Below, one piece after another: positions 46,717-59,000 of a stretch of 64,000 nucleotides of DNA (position 1 is the stretch's first letter; every line of letters starts with the position of its first letter). Below the pieces are notes generated by a model. It did no database searches and was not told where the DNA came from. It saw nothing but the letters and a program-made list of their open reading frames with translations. Where the stretch lies: NCBI GenBank assembly GCA_900095095.1, contig FMBT01000291.1, positions 310,001 through 374,000 on the forward strand, in the 5' to 3' direction. The translations under genes were made by a program, and so were the position numbers. The stretch comes from Fragilariopsis cylindrus CCMP1102. Taxonomy: Eukaryota; Bacillariophyta; Bacillariophyceae; Bacillariales; Bacillariaceae.

Positions 46717-47376
46717 ATTTTTCAAAAATAATTGCTACCGCTATGTTGAACAAGTAAAATTAATCATTCAACACGTGTCGCAAAATAATAATTGCTTTGA
46801 CTCTTTTTTGAGCAAAATGGCGATAGAAATGTCAGAGTGCAAGTAGAAGCTAATGAGTCAAGAGTTTATTATTTGGTTGGCGCTTTTTGTTGATGATGAT
46901 AGTTCTCCTGAAACATCGTCAACATCGTAGAAAAGTTAATTCAAATAAATTATTATGAGCTGAATCAATCGAATGAATCCATCATTAGCTCATGAGCTGA
47001 TTCGATTCATTCTGATGTGGGATTCAAATAGCTGAAAAAAAATTGAACAAGATTTTTTTTGGAAAAATCGTAGCCTCTCGCAATCACGAGTTATTTTTCA
47101 ATCTTGGCAAAATCCGCGACGCGATCATTCTTGACACCAAAGAGAACAACATACTGTAGGATCAATCAATCATCCTTTCTTCTCGTCGAAATTGCTTCAT
47201 GAGAAGCCGAGAAAAGCATTCTAAAATATAATACTATCGACAAAGACCCCTACCGTTGACGACATAAAGTTCATACCTCTCATACAATATAATATAACAT
47301 AACATAACATAACATAACATAACATAACACAATAACATAATATAAAGAAAATAAAGGAAAAAGAAAAACAACAACA
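46717..47376. promoter_or_regulatory. divergent promoter region, FAD monooxygenase / thiolase
   Basis: A 660-bp spacer between two divergent genes. It holds a perfect 12-bp palindrome AGCTCATGAGCT near 46985-46999 flanked by GAATGAATC and GATTCATTC, together making an imperfect inverted repeat that could be a protein-binding site. An ATAAC pentamer run lies close to the thiolase ATG. Confidence 0.35.
47294..47339. repeat. (ATAAC)n pentanucleotide run
   Basis: About eight ATAAC units lie 40-80 bp before the thiolase start. The same ATAACATAACATAG word forms the acceptor side of that gene's single intron (48740-48754). Confidence 0.9.
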
Positions 47377-48857
47377 ATGATATCCTCTCAAAAACTAGTC
47401 CGCCCTTTGCTGACTGCTCAACGACGACTGTTTTCGTTAAGGCCTATTGCCGGTGGTCGTGATGTCGTCATCGTCAGTGGCGTGCGACTCCCATTCGCTC
47501 AGGCCTCGACGATATACCAAGATGAAATGGCTGTAGATTTGCAACGACTTGCAATCAAAGGTCTGATCGATCAAACTGCCTTACCTAAGGACGCTATCGA
47601 CTACGTTGTTTGTGGTAATGTCATTCAAGAAGTTAAGACATCGAATATTGCAAGAGAGGCAGCCATCAATGCAGGTCTACCGTACAACATACCAAGTCAT
47701 ACGATAGCACAAGCTTGTATTTCGGCGAATGCTGCAATTGCAACGGGTGCTGCTGCCATCCAATCAGGTCATGCCGATGTGGTCATAGCTGGAGGGGTAG
47801 AAACATTTTCCGACGTTCCTATTCGTTTATCTCGACCAATTCGACAGAAACTTATTACGTTACCAAAGGCTATGAAAAAAGGTGGTCCTATTGGTGCAGT
47901 CCGACACATGTTAAAGGGACTTAAAATGAAAGATTTAAGTTTAGAAACACCTGCTATTGCCAATTTCACAACGGGAGAGGTCATGGGTGTCAGCTCAGAC
48001 AAATTATCGGCAAAATTCGGTATATCTCGTCAAGAACAAGACGAATTTACTGTTCGGTCACACACACTCGCTCATAAGGCTCACGATGATGGATTTTATA
48101 AGGATGAAATCATCCCATATCGTGGATCAATTGCTGAAAATGGTATCAAGGGTAATTCATCGTACGAATCAGTTAGTAAGTTGAAGGCAGCTTTTGTCAA
48201 ACCGAACGGGACACATACAGCAGCCAATTCTAGTTTTTTAACGGACGGTGCCGCTGCTACTTTAATAATGAGTGAAGAAAAGGCCAAGGAATTGGGCTAC
48301 AAACCGTTGGCTTACTTGAGAGATTGGAGCTTTAAGTCGTGTGATCCATGGGAAGAACTATTACTCGGTCCGACGTACTGTACTCAAGATATTTTACAAC
48401 GCAACAGTATGTCGATCAATGACTTTGGTGTATTTGAAATCCATGAAGCCTTCGCTGGACAGATCTTGTCCAACTTGGCAGCTATGGATAGTGACATATT
48501 CGCTAAAGAGAAGGGTTGGTCTAAAAAGGTTGGTGCCATCGACTTCGATAAAATGAACATTAAGGGTGGATCATTATCGATCGGACATCCATTCGGTGCG
48601 ACTGGATCACGACTAGTAACAACAGCGTACGTGAATCTTGAATTTGTATCTATATAAACTCTATATTTTTTCATCTGGTTTGATCTATAAAAAGTTTGTG
48701 TCACAAAAGCTAACAATTTTTTATATTTTATCTGATCAACATAACATAACATAGCGCACGACGACTACAAGAAGAAGGACAGCAATTCGCTTTGATTGCC
48801 GCATGCGCTGACGGTGGTTTGGGTCATGCATGCTTATTGGAAAGATACGATAATTGA
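47377..48857 (+). CDS. HADHB: thiolase, mitochondrial trifunctional enzyme beta-subunit type
   Basis: Two exons, 47377-48626 and 48755-48857 (phase 2, donor GTACGT), 450 aa. The N-terminal 25 residues are basic and Ser/Leu-rich without acids, consistent with a mitochondrial presequence. Catalytic residues are the nucleophile Cys in AQACISANAA, His in EIHEAFAGQ, the GHPFGATGSR block and the second active Cys in CADGGLGHA, read only after splicing. Similarity along the chain is closest to the 3-ketoacyl-CoA thiolase subunit of the beta-oxidation trifunctional protein, which cleaves 3-ketoacyl-CoA to acetyl-CoA and a shortened acyl-CoA. A general acetyl-CoA acyltransferase is the alternative. 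Confidence 0.9.
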
Positions 48858-49174
48858 TAAAAATCACAACCTTCTTCAATATCTTTGACAATTGCAATAA
48901 ATGGACGATAATATAAATGGGAACTGGAACGAAACACCATCATCCTTCCGTAATCTAATATCGATGGACGACTACTAGTAGATGTATATAGTATTGACTA
49001 GAGGTTTTTTTCTCTCAAAATTTATAGTCCCGCTCAAATAATTAATTAATTTATAGTATGTCTTTATGATGATAATACTATTAAATAATAGCATGTTTTT
49101 AATTCTCTTTCTTTCTCGCTATTTATGTTTGTACCCATCGCTATTGCGCTTATTTTGACCAAATAATATGTATA
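48858..49174. other. convergent intergenic spacer
   Basis: AT-rich 3' flanks of the thiolase and primase genes. No feature seen. Confidence 0.4.
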
Positions 49175-50871
49175 TTAAGGTGAAACTGAAATAGGTTCCT
49201 TCATTTTTTGATCTCCCCCCGCCGCCGACACCGCCGACGATGACGCGGCAGTACCGGTTGTATTAATATTAATGTCATCACCTGATGCCTTTACACTAGC
49301 CTTGAACCATGCATTGGGATGGTTACCAAAATTATTTTCTGACACGATAACAGTAGGATTAATCGCCTTGAAATGTTCAACACAAGCAAGTTGATAATTT
49401 TGTGATTTGATTTGATTAATAATCGGTTTTTGTTGTGATGGTGCGACACCCATCTTACCTAACATCGACGATACGTCCTGTACAGACGAATGTTTGTATG
49501 GACAACCATGATGCTCATTTGAATTTGGTGCATTACTATTGATAATTTTAGAACATGTGTACGGTGGATAATTTTGACGTTTACCTTCCTTACCATACAT
49601 ATGACGAAAATTGTAGGAATATTCTTTATTAAAATCTTTACCAACAAACATCCGTTCAAAGTATGTTAATGCATCCTCTAATGCTAAACCAGCACCTTTC
49701 AAGAATAATCCATACTGGAGTCGACCCCAATGTTTCAAATGTTTTTCTCTTCCTAACCCAACTTGTAGTTGTGCCATACATAATGGCATATGTTTAAGAT
49801 GTGCCTGGACGTTATTTGCATTCAACTTTAATCCATCAGCTGCTGCATCAAGGAAATCATCCTTTTGAGTATGGACGGTTGCAACATTCTTTAAGAATCC
49901 TGTTGTACGTTGTAATGATGACGTGGTTGGTACTGCACTTAATAATGCCAATTGACGTGAAAGATTCGTACGGAATTTAGCTGTTACCAAATTTAATAAT
50001 TTTGATTCTGGAATATATGCCTTACCAGCCTTAACATATACCTGACGATGTTGAACTAGATCTAATGCTTGAGTGAATGGTACACGGTAGATATTATTAC
50101 CATCACCAGTAACTGTTAGAGGGTTTGAATTCAAACTAGGTGTTGCTGCTAATATTTGTGGTAAAATCGATTCCAATTCCTTTTTGGATAAGACATGTGC
50201 ATTCGGTAATACAGATTCAAGTGCTTTTGTAATAGCATTACTAGCTTTCGAATGATTAAGACGATACTTAATCAATGCAACTTCTTGTGTTAAGAACCAT
50301 CGACGTAAATCTTCTGTACGACAATATGCCAATCGTAATACAAAATGTGATATACTATCTTTAACTGGATCATTCAATTTTGATAATAGTGGATCGAGGA
50401 GTTTCTTATGCTTATCAGGTGCTATATGACGTAGTTTGAGTTGTTCAATCTTTTTTAGAACCTGTATTGTTGGTGTAAAGAATATAGAATATAATAGAAT
50501 ATAGAGCGTGAGTGCGAGTGCGTGTGTGTTTGTGAAATTAAGTAGTGAGTAATCAAGACAGAAAAGATACTTATCGTAGACAAGACAAGACACATACAGT
50601 ACTCGTACAGAATACGGTACTATACAATACACTACAATACAATTAAGTTAATTATGTATGCGTAACGTGACGTTTCACTACTACTGATTATACTACTAAC
50701 CTTTAGACGATCAAGTGCATATTCTTCAAAATCATCTAAACTAACTTCCATCGATGGGATATCTTGATATAGATTGATATTACTCAATGCAGCAGCAGAG
50801 GAAGGACCTGTTTCCTCCGTTCCTCCCCTTGGTAGGCCATTACTACTACGAGATGATTTAACAACGTTCAT
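49175..50871 (-). CDS. PRIM2: DNA primase large subunit
   Basis: Two exons, 50871-50701 and 50461-49175 (phase 0, donor GTTAGT, acceptor TACAG), 485 aa; the human protein is 509. The C-terminal half carries the 4Fe-4S ligands in family order: Cys in HMPLCMAQL, Cys in YPPYTCSKI, Cys in HHGCPYKH and Cys in QLACVEHF, with RHMYGKEGKR between. The subunit regulates primer synthesis and hand-off to DNA polymerase alpha at replication forks. The first 57 residues are a Ser-rich lead followed by an acidic helix. The last 30 residues are Ala/Gly/Ser-rich and probably disordered. It is divergent from RPL8. Confidence 0.93.
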
Positions 50872-51410
50872 CTTCTTATCGTGTTCTCTTGGTTTTTTCC
50901 TTGTTTTTGCTTTGTTTTGTTACTATCGTAAACTAGTATTTAGTTCAGTTGTTGTGTGTTGAATTGATTGTGTTATGAGGTGTGTTTCATTTAGAGCTCC
51001 TTCGCAATTCGTTGTTTTACAGTACGTCTTTGGTTACATTAACCAAAAGCAAGTAGGGTTTTAGGGAAGTATTTTGCGCGCGCGCCGTCTCTCTCCAAAA
51101 ATCAGCATATTTTTTGGCGCGCTAAGCGCTAAAAAATAAGGGATAGTTGTTTCGGGGGAATTAATGCTTTAGATAAAATGGGGTTTAGCTACCCTTGATT
51201 CATTCGACTCGACTCAGTCGACTAACTAACATTATCGACTTATTTTCAATTTCCTTACCTTCTTACTTACTTTTTCTCGCATGTAAGATTCTACATGATT
51301 TTGTAGTACACAAATCAAATCATCTCTTTCAACCGTATTATTCATCATCGTCGCACTTCAGTTTGTAGTAGTTGTAATAACACTAAAACTAAAATAAAAC
51401 TTAATTCAAC
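50872..51410. promoter_or_regulatory. divergent promoter region PRIM2 / RPL8
   Basis: A 539-bp spacer. GC alternation (GCGCGCGCGCC) near 51074-51085 and an overlapping GGCGCGCTAAGCGC stretch near 51116-51130 stand out in AT-rich DNA. Such TTTGGCGCG/E2F-like words near a replication gene could be cell-cycle elements; this is inference. Confidence 0.35.
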
Positions 51411-52383
51411 ATGGGTAAATACGTCCAAGTAAGTACTAAAGATGATGGAACGAAATAATCTCAGCGTCCTCTTAGTAAAATGGTTGTCCACACTGTAGAG
51501 ATGGGCTTGGATCTGCATTTTCGGAAACTTTCTAGATTGACAAACAACTTAAACAACAATAATCGAATTTAATTTAATCTAATCTTACCATGTGTATTCA
51601 TTTGTATTTGTATTTCTATTCTATTAGGTTCAAAGAAAGGGTAAGTCCGCCGTATTTAAGGCCCACACCCGTACCCGTAAGGGTCCAGTCAAACTTCGAC
51701 CATTGGATTATGCCGAAAAGCAAGGTTATATCCGTGGTGTTGTGAAAGAGATTATGCATGATCCTGGTCGAGGTGCACCAGTCGCACGTGTTCAATTTTT
51801 AAATGCATACCGTTATCAACGTGATAACGAACTATTTTTATGTACAGAGGGTATGTACAGTGGACAATTTGTGTACTGTGGAAAGAAAGCTACATTAACA
51901 TGTGGTAATGTCTTGCCATTAACATCTGTACCAGAGGGAACAATTGTTTGTAATATTGAAGCTAAGCGTGGTGATCGTGGTGCATTCGCACGTTGTTCTG
52001 GTGCATATGCCATCGTTGTGACACACGATGATGAAAAGGGTACAACGAAACTTCGATTGCCATCGGGTGGAAAGAAAACTGTCCCATCGAATGTTCGTGC
52101 TCAAATTGGTATCGTTGCCGGTGGTGGACGTACTGATAAACCTATGTTAAAGGCTGGACGTGCATTCCATAAGTATGCTGTCAAACGTAACTGTTGGCCA
52201 AAAATTCGTGGTGTAGCAAAGAATCCTGTAGAGCATCCCCATGGTGGTGGTAATCATCAGCATATTGGTATGCCATCCACATGTGGTAGAGAACGTCCAT
52301 CTGGTCGTAAGGTTGGTTTAATTGCTGCCCGTAGAACCGGTCGTCTTCGAGGTGTAAAGAAGACAGCACAAGATAAGAATTAG
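51411..52383 (+). CDS. RPL8: 60S ribosomal protein L8 (uL2)
   Basis: Two exons: 51411-51428, only six codons (MGKYVQ), and 51628-52383. The intron is 199 bp (GTAAGT...TTAG, phase 0). The spliced product is 257 aa, normal for eukaryotic uL2. Family marks are [37 protein letters not shown] and [12 protein letters not shown], the last next to the conserved His that reaches the peptidyl-transferase centre. The start was chosen because only the tiny first exon supplies the expected MG(K/R)..QRKG opening. A tiny first exon in ribosomal protein genes is common in intron-poor protists. Confidence 0.95.
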
Positions 52384-53061
52384 AAAAACTAGTAGCAAAT
52401 ATTTAAAGTGAAAACACACTATACACTCGGAAAATACAGTTCTACACTAATTGCACGCCACTCCTTATTTCTTTTGATAGTAGGCGGAGGACAACGTTGA
52501 AGTATTGTAATCTAAAATGTTTATGTTTGATTCTGCTTATGGGATTGTTGTTTATTAGTGTAGTTTGTCAATATACTCCCTGCTCTGACGAGAATCATTT
52601 GCAAAGTATCGCACTAGCTACCTCATGCAGGCAGACCTGTTCATCACCTGTTTACACCTTCTTCGGATAGGAGTATGTTGCAAGTGCGAAATAAGGCAAA
52701 TTAAATGTTGTCTTTGGGTGTAATTAATGTGGCAAATCTATCTTGCATCAGGTAATGTAGATGCGCATGGTGACAGTAATAAGGAAAACGCCCATTTATA
52801 TTACGTATGAGGTCCAACAAGGCATTGAAGATAAAAATCTATTCAATTAGCAGTGGTCGTTTCTTTATCGAAACAAGAGGGGTGCATATTTGCTAAAATA
52901 TGTCTTATAAACACAAATCGAAAGAAGGTTTCAGAAGTAGAAATTGGCTTTTTCCTCTATAAGTTGCTGTGTCAATTTACTGTTTTATATAATAGTGTAC
53001 TTATTTATTTATTTATATCAAATCTATGTGGATATTATAGCAACACAAGGTTGTTGCTTGC
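52384..53061. other. convergent intergenic spacer, 0.68 kb
   Basis: No gene supported. It contains the 3' ends of RPL8 and of the BEACH gene. Confidence 0.4.
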
Positions 53062-56000
53062 TCACGTTTGATTGGGGTTAGTCAATCGACGACTCTCATA
53101 TAAATCGGTAATGATATCTGAAGTTTCTTTGCTACTTAAATTCTCCATTTGGGCCGTCCTACAAATAGACATTTTGCCAGACTTGTCCCCAACCAAAAGG
53201 GTGTCTTGCCGTTCGTTGCCAGTAGCACGCAACGCTGTAATCTCTGTCACATGTTCTCTATCAACCATGAGATACCGTACTATCATTTCTCGAGTAGAGG
53301 GATTCAAACTCCAAAAGCGAACTTCACCATTGATGTGGCCTGTCACAACAACAATTCCCTGATCTTGCCACTCCGGACAGTCTGTGGCAATAGCGCAGCT
53401 GGGCCTCGCACCAAGTGAATTTTCGGTCCCAAGAAGGTTTCCGTTGATATCGAAGACCGAAACATGTGGGCCAACCAAAGTTATAATATTTCCATTCTTA
53501 TGATTTATTGATACAGACGTGATACCTAGCGTCTGTTGTATTCCATCATCTGATCTATTATTCTCCTCCTTGAAAACATGTCGGAGTCTACGAACAAATG
53601 TCAATGTTCTTAGATCCCATAGAATAACACGACCTTGCGCACAGCCGGTGGCAATAATTCCAAAAACAGTGCTGATGTCCAAACATGTGATCTTCCATCC
53701 TCCGTGACCAACAAATGTCGCACAGAGTTTCATAGTCGGATTTTCGTATTTCCATAGTCGTACAGTGGAATCAATTGAACCTGTTACGATCCATTGACCA
53801 TTCAATGACGCTTTGGCAACACTAATTTCATCACAATGCAAACCATCGTGAACGGTCAACAGTTTATTCAATTCTCGATTACGACTGGTAAGAGAAGCAG
53901 CATGAACGCTAATGCCGTTATTTGGTCCTCCAAATCGGTAGTATATTTTGGAGGCAATATTTAAGGAGCACATTCGACCGACGCCAATAATTTGTCCCTT
54001 TAAGAGACACATATCACCAACAGCCTTATCGCTCTGTCCATAAACACCTATTTTACAGATCTCCGTTGTAGAGCGTTTAACGATGCATTTATAACTTGTC
54101 CCGACAACACAAAATGGTGGTGTCAATGGAGCCATGTATGACAGAGAGCTATAATTGATGCTATTTTCGTTTTCTTTCAGAGGCGTGTAGACGATTTTCT
54201 GTTGGAATGGCTTGCGCTCTAGTCTGCTTGGTGTCTGACCGAAGTTCTGAATCTGTGCAATTGTAGATTCTCTTTGAACTACATCCGTCATTGATTCAAA
54301 GTCTACCTCCCCTTCATACGTGACATGAACAAAACAGTTCAAAGATGTTACAGCTTCTTCGCCTCGCTGCTTGTAACCAAATATTAAATCTATCCACAAA
54401 TGCAAGTTCTTGCTCACGTAATCACTTTCCAACGCTTGTCGATTTATCCGGACAAATCGTTCAGGGTCACCTTTAGCCCATTTGGGTAAGGTCACATTAT
54501 GAACGTGCTTGCTCTTTTGTGTCGTACCGAAATCGAAATGGTTTGTATTTGTAAGGAAATCAGGAAGGTAAAAGAATTCCGGTATAAGTTCACGAACATC
54601 TTGTAGATTCTCTTGACTTGCACTTTTCCAGCTGCTACCTATGTTGTGGAACAGTCGATCGGCGACATCAAATTTCCCCCCTTGCAACGCTAATGCAAGC
54701 CTTGAAAAGGGCTCTAGACGCATCATGTAGTAAAGCACGTATGCAGCACAGGAATAATGTGTTCCGTAATGAAATGGTGGTGGATCGTCCTCGCTAATAT
54801 AGCTGGACTGTAGTGATTCATATCGATCCTTGAATTGCTGAGCCCGTACTTCACCCAAAGCGCCCATTGGTTTGGACAAGTCACGGAAAGATTTAGGATC
54901 GTTGAGATCTATATCTTCGCTCTCATAATCAGCGATCACCCATGGAAAGACAGGATACTGAGTTAAATCGTTATACGTTCTTCCCGCAAATGAATTGAGG
55001 TACATGAGGAATTCGAAATTCGTCATCTTGCCGTTAACCCATTGAGATATAATCTTAGATTTCCAGGAATTCATAAATTTGCGATAATTGATAGATGTTC
55101 CCATAAATGAGCTAAAGATACTGTTAGGAAGCGGAGCTGCAAGGATCTTAGATAAAATCTCCTCTCTCTCGTCGTTATTTGCAAATGCGACCAAGGTCCC
55201 GCTGTTGTGCAGATCATAAAATTCGAGCGCAATTTGCTGCAACTGGTACCTCCTTCGGAAAACAGAGTGGAGATCAGAAAAGGATATGCGTTGACTCCGG
55301 TGCTGATACACAGTACTTTCATTATTCGAAGAATCTTGCAAGGATTTCTTGGATGACTTCGTTTTCTCCACATCTTTCTCTCCGTCGTTACTTTCAACGG
55401 CACTTTCAGAATCGGATATGTCGTCGGAAGCCTTGAAATCCTTTGGTCGGAGGTTGATGTTGAAAGAGGATTCTTCCTTTTCTACTCTCACAATTCTGCC
55501 ATCAAGTCCTTCTCCACTCTGTTCAAAACCATCGATAATATAAATTGAATCTTTACACCAAAGAAGAAGGGCTTTCCGTACTTCCAATCCAGTGCACCGA
55601 CGAATATTATAAGATTGTTCTGGCCAGTCTCCGGCATGCAACAAGCCAGTAATAAGTTCATAGCTTGAAGCTACATTTTCTGTGTCATTCTGATCTTCAC
55701 GAGTCTCTTTATCCTCGGTAATGGCATCAACGTCTTCCTCTTTCACGTCATTTATTTCTTGGGGTTCCGTGCTATCCATCTCAACTTTAGCGACACTACT
55801 GGAAGGTGTTGTGCCTTGTGTTTGCGTATCCTCTTCTGCATCGTCAAAATCCTCGTCCAACAATTCGCTACCTCTACGGACCTTCTTAATGTTAAGTTCC
55901 TTGAGTAGCTCGGTTGTAGCTTCCATACCCGATCCGCTGACAATGATGTCGCCGTTACTATCAGTGCTACCGGGAGAATCGCCAACAATCATACTACCAC

Positions 56001-59000
56001 TACTTGAATTTGGCTTAGAGGAATCTGCGTTGAGATCTGTTCCGTCACTCTGATCGTTTTCGTCTAACTCATCTAACGCTTCATCCAGATTATAAAGACC
56101 ATGGAATTCATAATTCGGGAGAAGACGTCGACGCTGCCGTTCATAACCTTCGGTCAAATCAAGTTTCCATCTCGTAACGATCTCGCGCGCTTTTCTTTCC
56201 TCTTCGTCCTTGCCGACAACGATCTTAGCAGAATTCTTCTCAATTAATGTTGTATATAGTTGCTGATGGCGACTGTAAATTGGTTTTGACACCGGACGCG
56301 AATCACCTTCCCAGATCGAGCAAGAACCTTTCAATCTTCTCAGTAAGAATTTCCAGCGCATTGCACCTGAGGCAAGATCGTCAAAGCCCTGGCGCTTCCA
56401 ATGAATGTGACCTTCTCCTGTTCTATCGATGCATCTTTGCGCAAGTTCTGCTCTCTCTAACCCACCAATTATGGTTCTATCAGCCGTCTCGTTCGAAGCT
56501 AGTTTCATAGACATTGCTCTTTGCTCTATCTCGACAGCTTCATCAGCGGTTTGTGTGCCCATTGTTAGTCCAGGGAAGATACGGCTGCATTCAGTTTCAA
56601 TATCATCAAAAATTATCTGAACTTTGGCGTGATTTTTTTCATACCACACGAAGAACGAATTGTAATTTTTGTTCGCTGATGCTGAACCAGAAGCCTGAGC
56701 GACTTCATGAGCAACCAGTAAGGCACCAAAGCCTCCTCGATTCATGACATCAATTGTTGTACCTTGATTATCAGGCCCAGGCGCATCGATTTCTTTGATA
56801 AGAAGACTTGACATTAGATCTCGTTTCTGCTGAAGAAGAATGACAAGGATTTTTATTGTTGCTACACGAATATCGTCACGTTCGTCTTTGAGAAGAAATG
56901 CGACTTCCGCCATCAAACCAATGACAAACATTCGTAAAGGTTCGTCGATTTCGCTCAATTCGGGGTACATGAAGACTATTTTTTTGGGAAAGCATCTCGA
57001 AATGCTAGCCGCTGCCCATAATGGGTACTTACTAGAATTTGATGACGGAGCTGGATGCAAGCTCGTGTTCCTCCTCATACTAGAACTTTTCGGAACTATC
57101 ATAAGTTCATTGATATTCTTTGCTGTCATTTGCACCAATGTGTCCTGTAAATCGGCATCTCCCATATCTGCTAAATTCATTGGACGACTTCGTCTTATTC
57201 CACAGAGACAGGTTAATCGAGCTATATGGGCTGCATCAGCGGTGATCATAGTTCGTTCAGAATTACCCATATTTGAGGATACCGTCGAGTCGGCTCTAGT
57301 CAAACCTTGTAGAAGAAAAAGATTCATCGCCACGGTGTGAAGAATCAATTCAGATGTAAAGAATCCTCTCATCATCTTATCAAGGAGTACTGAACATAGA
57401 CCAACACAGGCTGACAAAGCAGTAGCCTCGCCTAAGTCGACTGCGTCCTCTATAGTTGTTCGAATCAGGTCAACCAAGAGTAGCTGATATGCACCAACTT
57501 GCTCAACCCTTGCGTGGTCTGGGTACGACGAGAACAACAAATGGACCAGCGGTGGAGCCAAGGGTCCTGACACTACAGCAGTTGATATTATGATTCGTAA
57601 TAGCTGTACCATCGCAACCCCTGCATCCGAACCAAGTACATCCGCAGCCCCAAAAAAATTGTTCTAAAGGAGATACATTTGGTGGCACATCCTTCAGAGA
57701 TCCGCGTCTTGACTTTACTGGCTCATCTGGATTGCTTTCAGACGGAACTGATTTCTTGTTAACATCCAGCCTTCGGTAGTTCTCATCATAAACCATAAAA
57801 ATAGTTTGTGTTAAAGGCTCTATAAATGCTTGAGTTCTACAAAAAGCTTGGAATGCCGGAGATAGATTGTGCCTATGTTTCAACAGCTCAAGAATTGCCA
57901 TATTCGTCTCCCTCGCTTTCTTTCCTACCTCATTCTCAAAAGGCGCCAATCGAACATTTCGCCCAATACACTCAGCCAACAAAGCAAAAACACCGCACGA
58001 TGGATCCGATCGCCCAATGGAAGAGTTAGCACTTGCATTTGAAACTATTTCTGAATACTCGCTCTCTTGAGTGAAGATCTCATTCAGTTGTGAAGCATCG
58101 AGCATTGGGAAAATAGGAAGATGAAGAATGGAGACATGCAACAGCTCACTCAAAAGAGCGATAATGATAGTTGAGCATGTTGAGAACTTGGGTATGCTTA
58201 TAACTAGAGGAGCAAAGCCTCCATAAGCGTCGAACGCCATAGCAAAGTTAGGTGAGCTCTGTATCATCAATATCATTAGCCTTAGCACGGCTGAGGTCGT
58301 CGCCTCATCGTGACATCCTTCTAATAGCGCTGCAAACCAGACAGGAGTGAAGATGCCTCCAAATGCAGCCATGAAATTCTGAGCTTGTTGGTGTTTGGGG
58401 TGAATTTCGCCCTCTTGTATTCTTCCACCGAGCAGTGCAGTTGAGAAATAGGCTTGATTAGGGTTAGCAACCCCGCCAGCATGAGAAGCAGCTGGAATCG
58501 AATCTTTTCCACTATCTCCCTCACCTTTCTTCTCGCCACTCGCTACAATTTCATTTACACCATCTACGATGAGTTCTTCGATCAATCTTAATAGATATAT
58601 ACGTGTTACAGCGCCCGGTAGAAGCCTTTGTGGTTCAAAATCGATCTCATTAGTTTTCGCACTGAACGCTCCAATCGAAACAGTGTACATGGTAGCTTCG
58701 GCAATGGCATCAAGGTCCCCTGGTGTTAGCATGAAAGTTAGCACACGTCGAAGAAGAGTCTTACTAGCCTGTAACAGTGGATTGTCGGGATCTGCACCTA
58801 CGCAAATTGCATCTACATATGGAGCTTCTACGTGCCATGGGATGGACGAATTTGCTGTATCGTCAAGGTCTACATCGTCCGATGAGTTTGTACGCTTCCT
58901 CTGTTGAGTTCGACTTGCAAATTCACCAGCGGTGTAAAGTTCAGCAGCTTCGACTATTAGATGCAGCGTCCATCGGATGATACCAACCAGATGCAGACGA

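Noticed and set aside
55721-57340. Several plus-strand frames across the BEACH gene
   Set aside because: They are shadows of the minus-strand gene, whose domains are clear.
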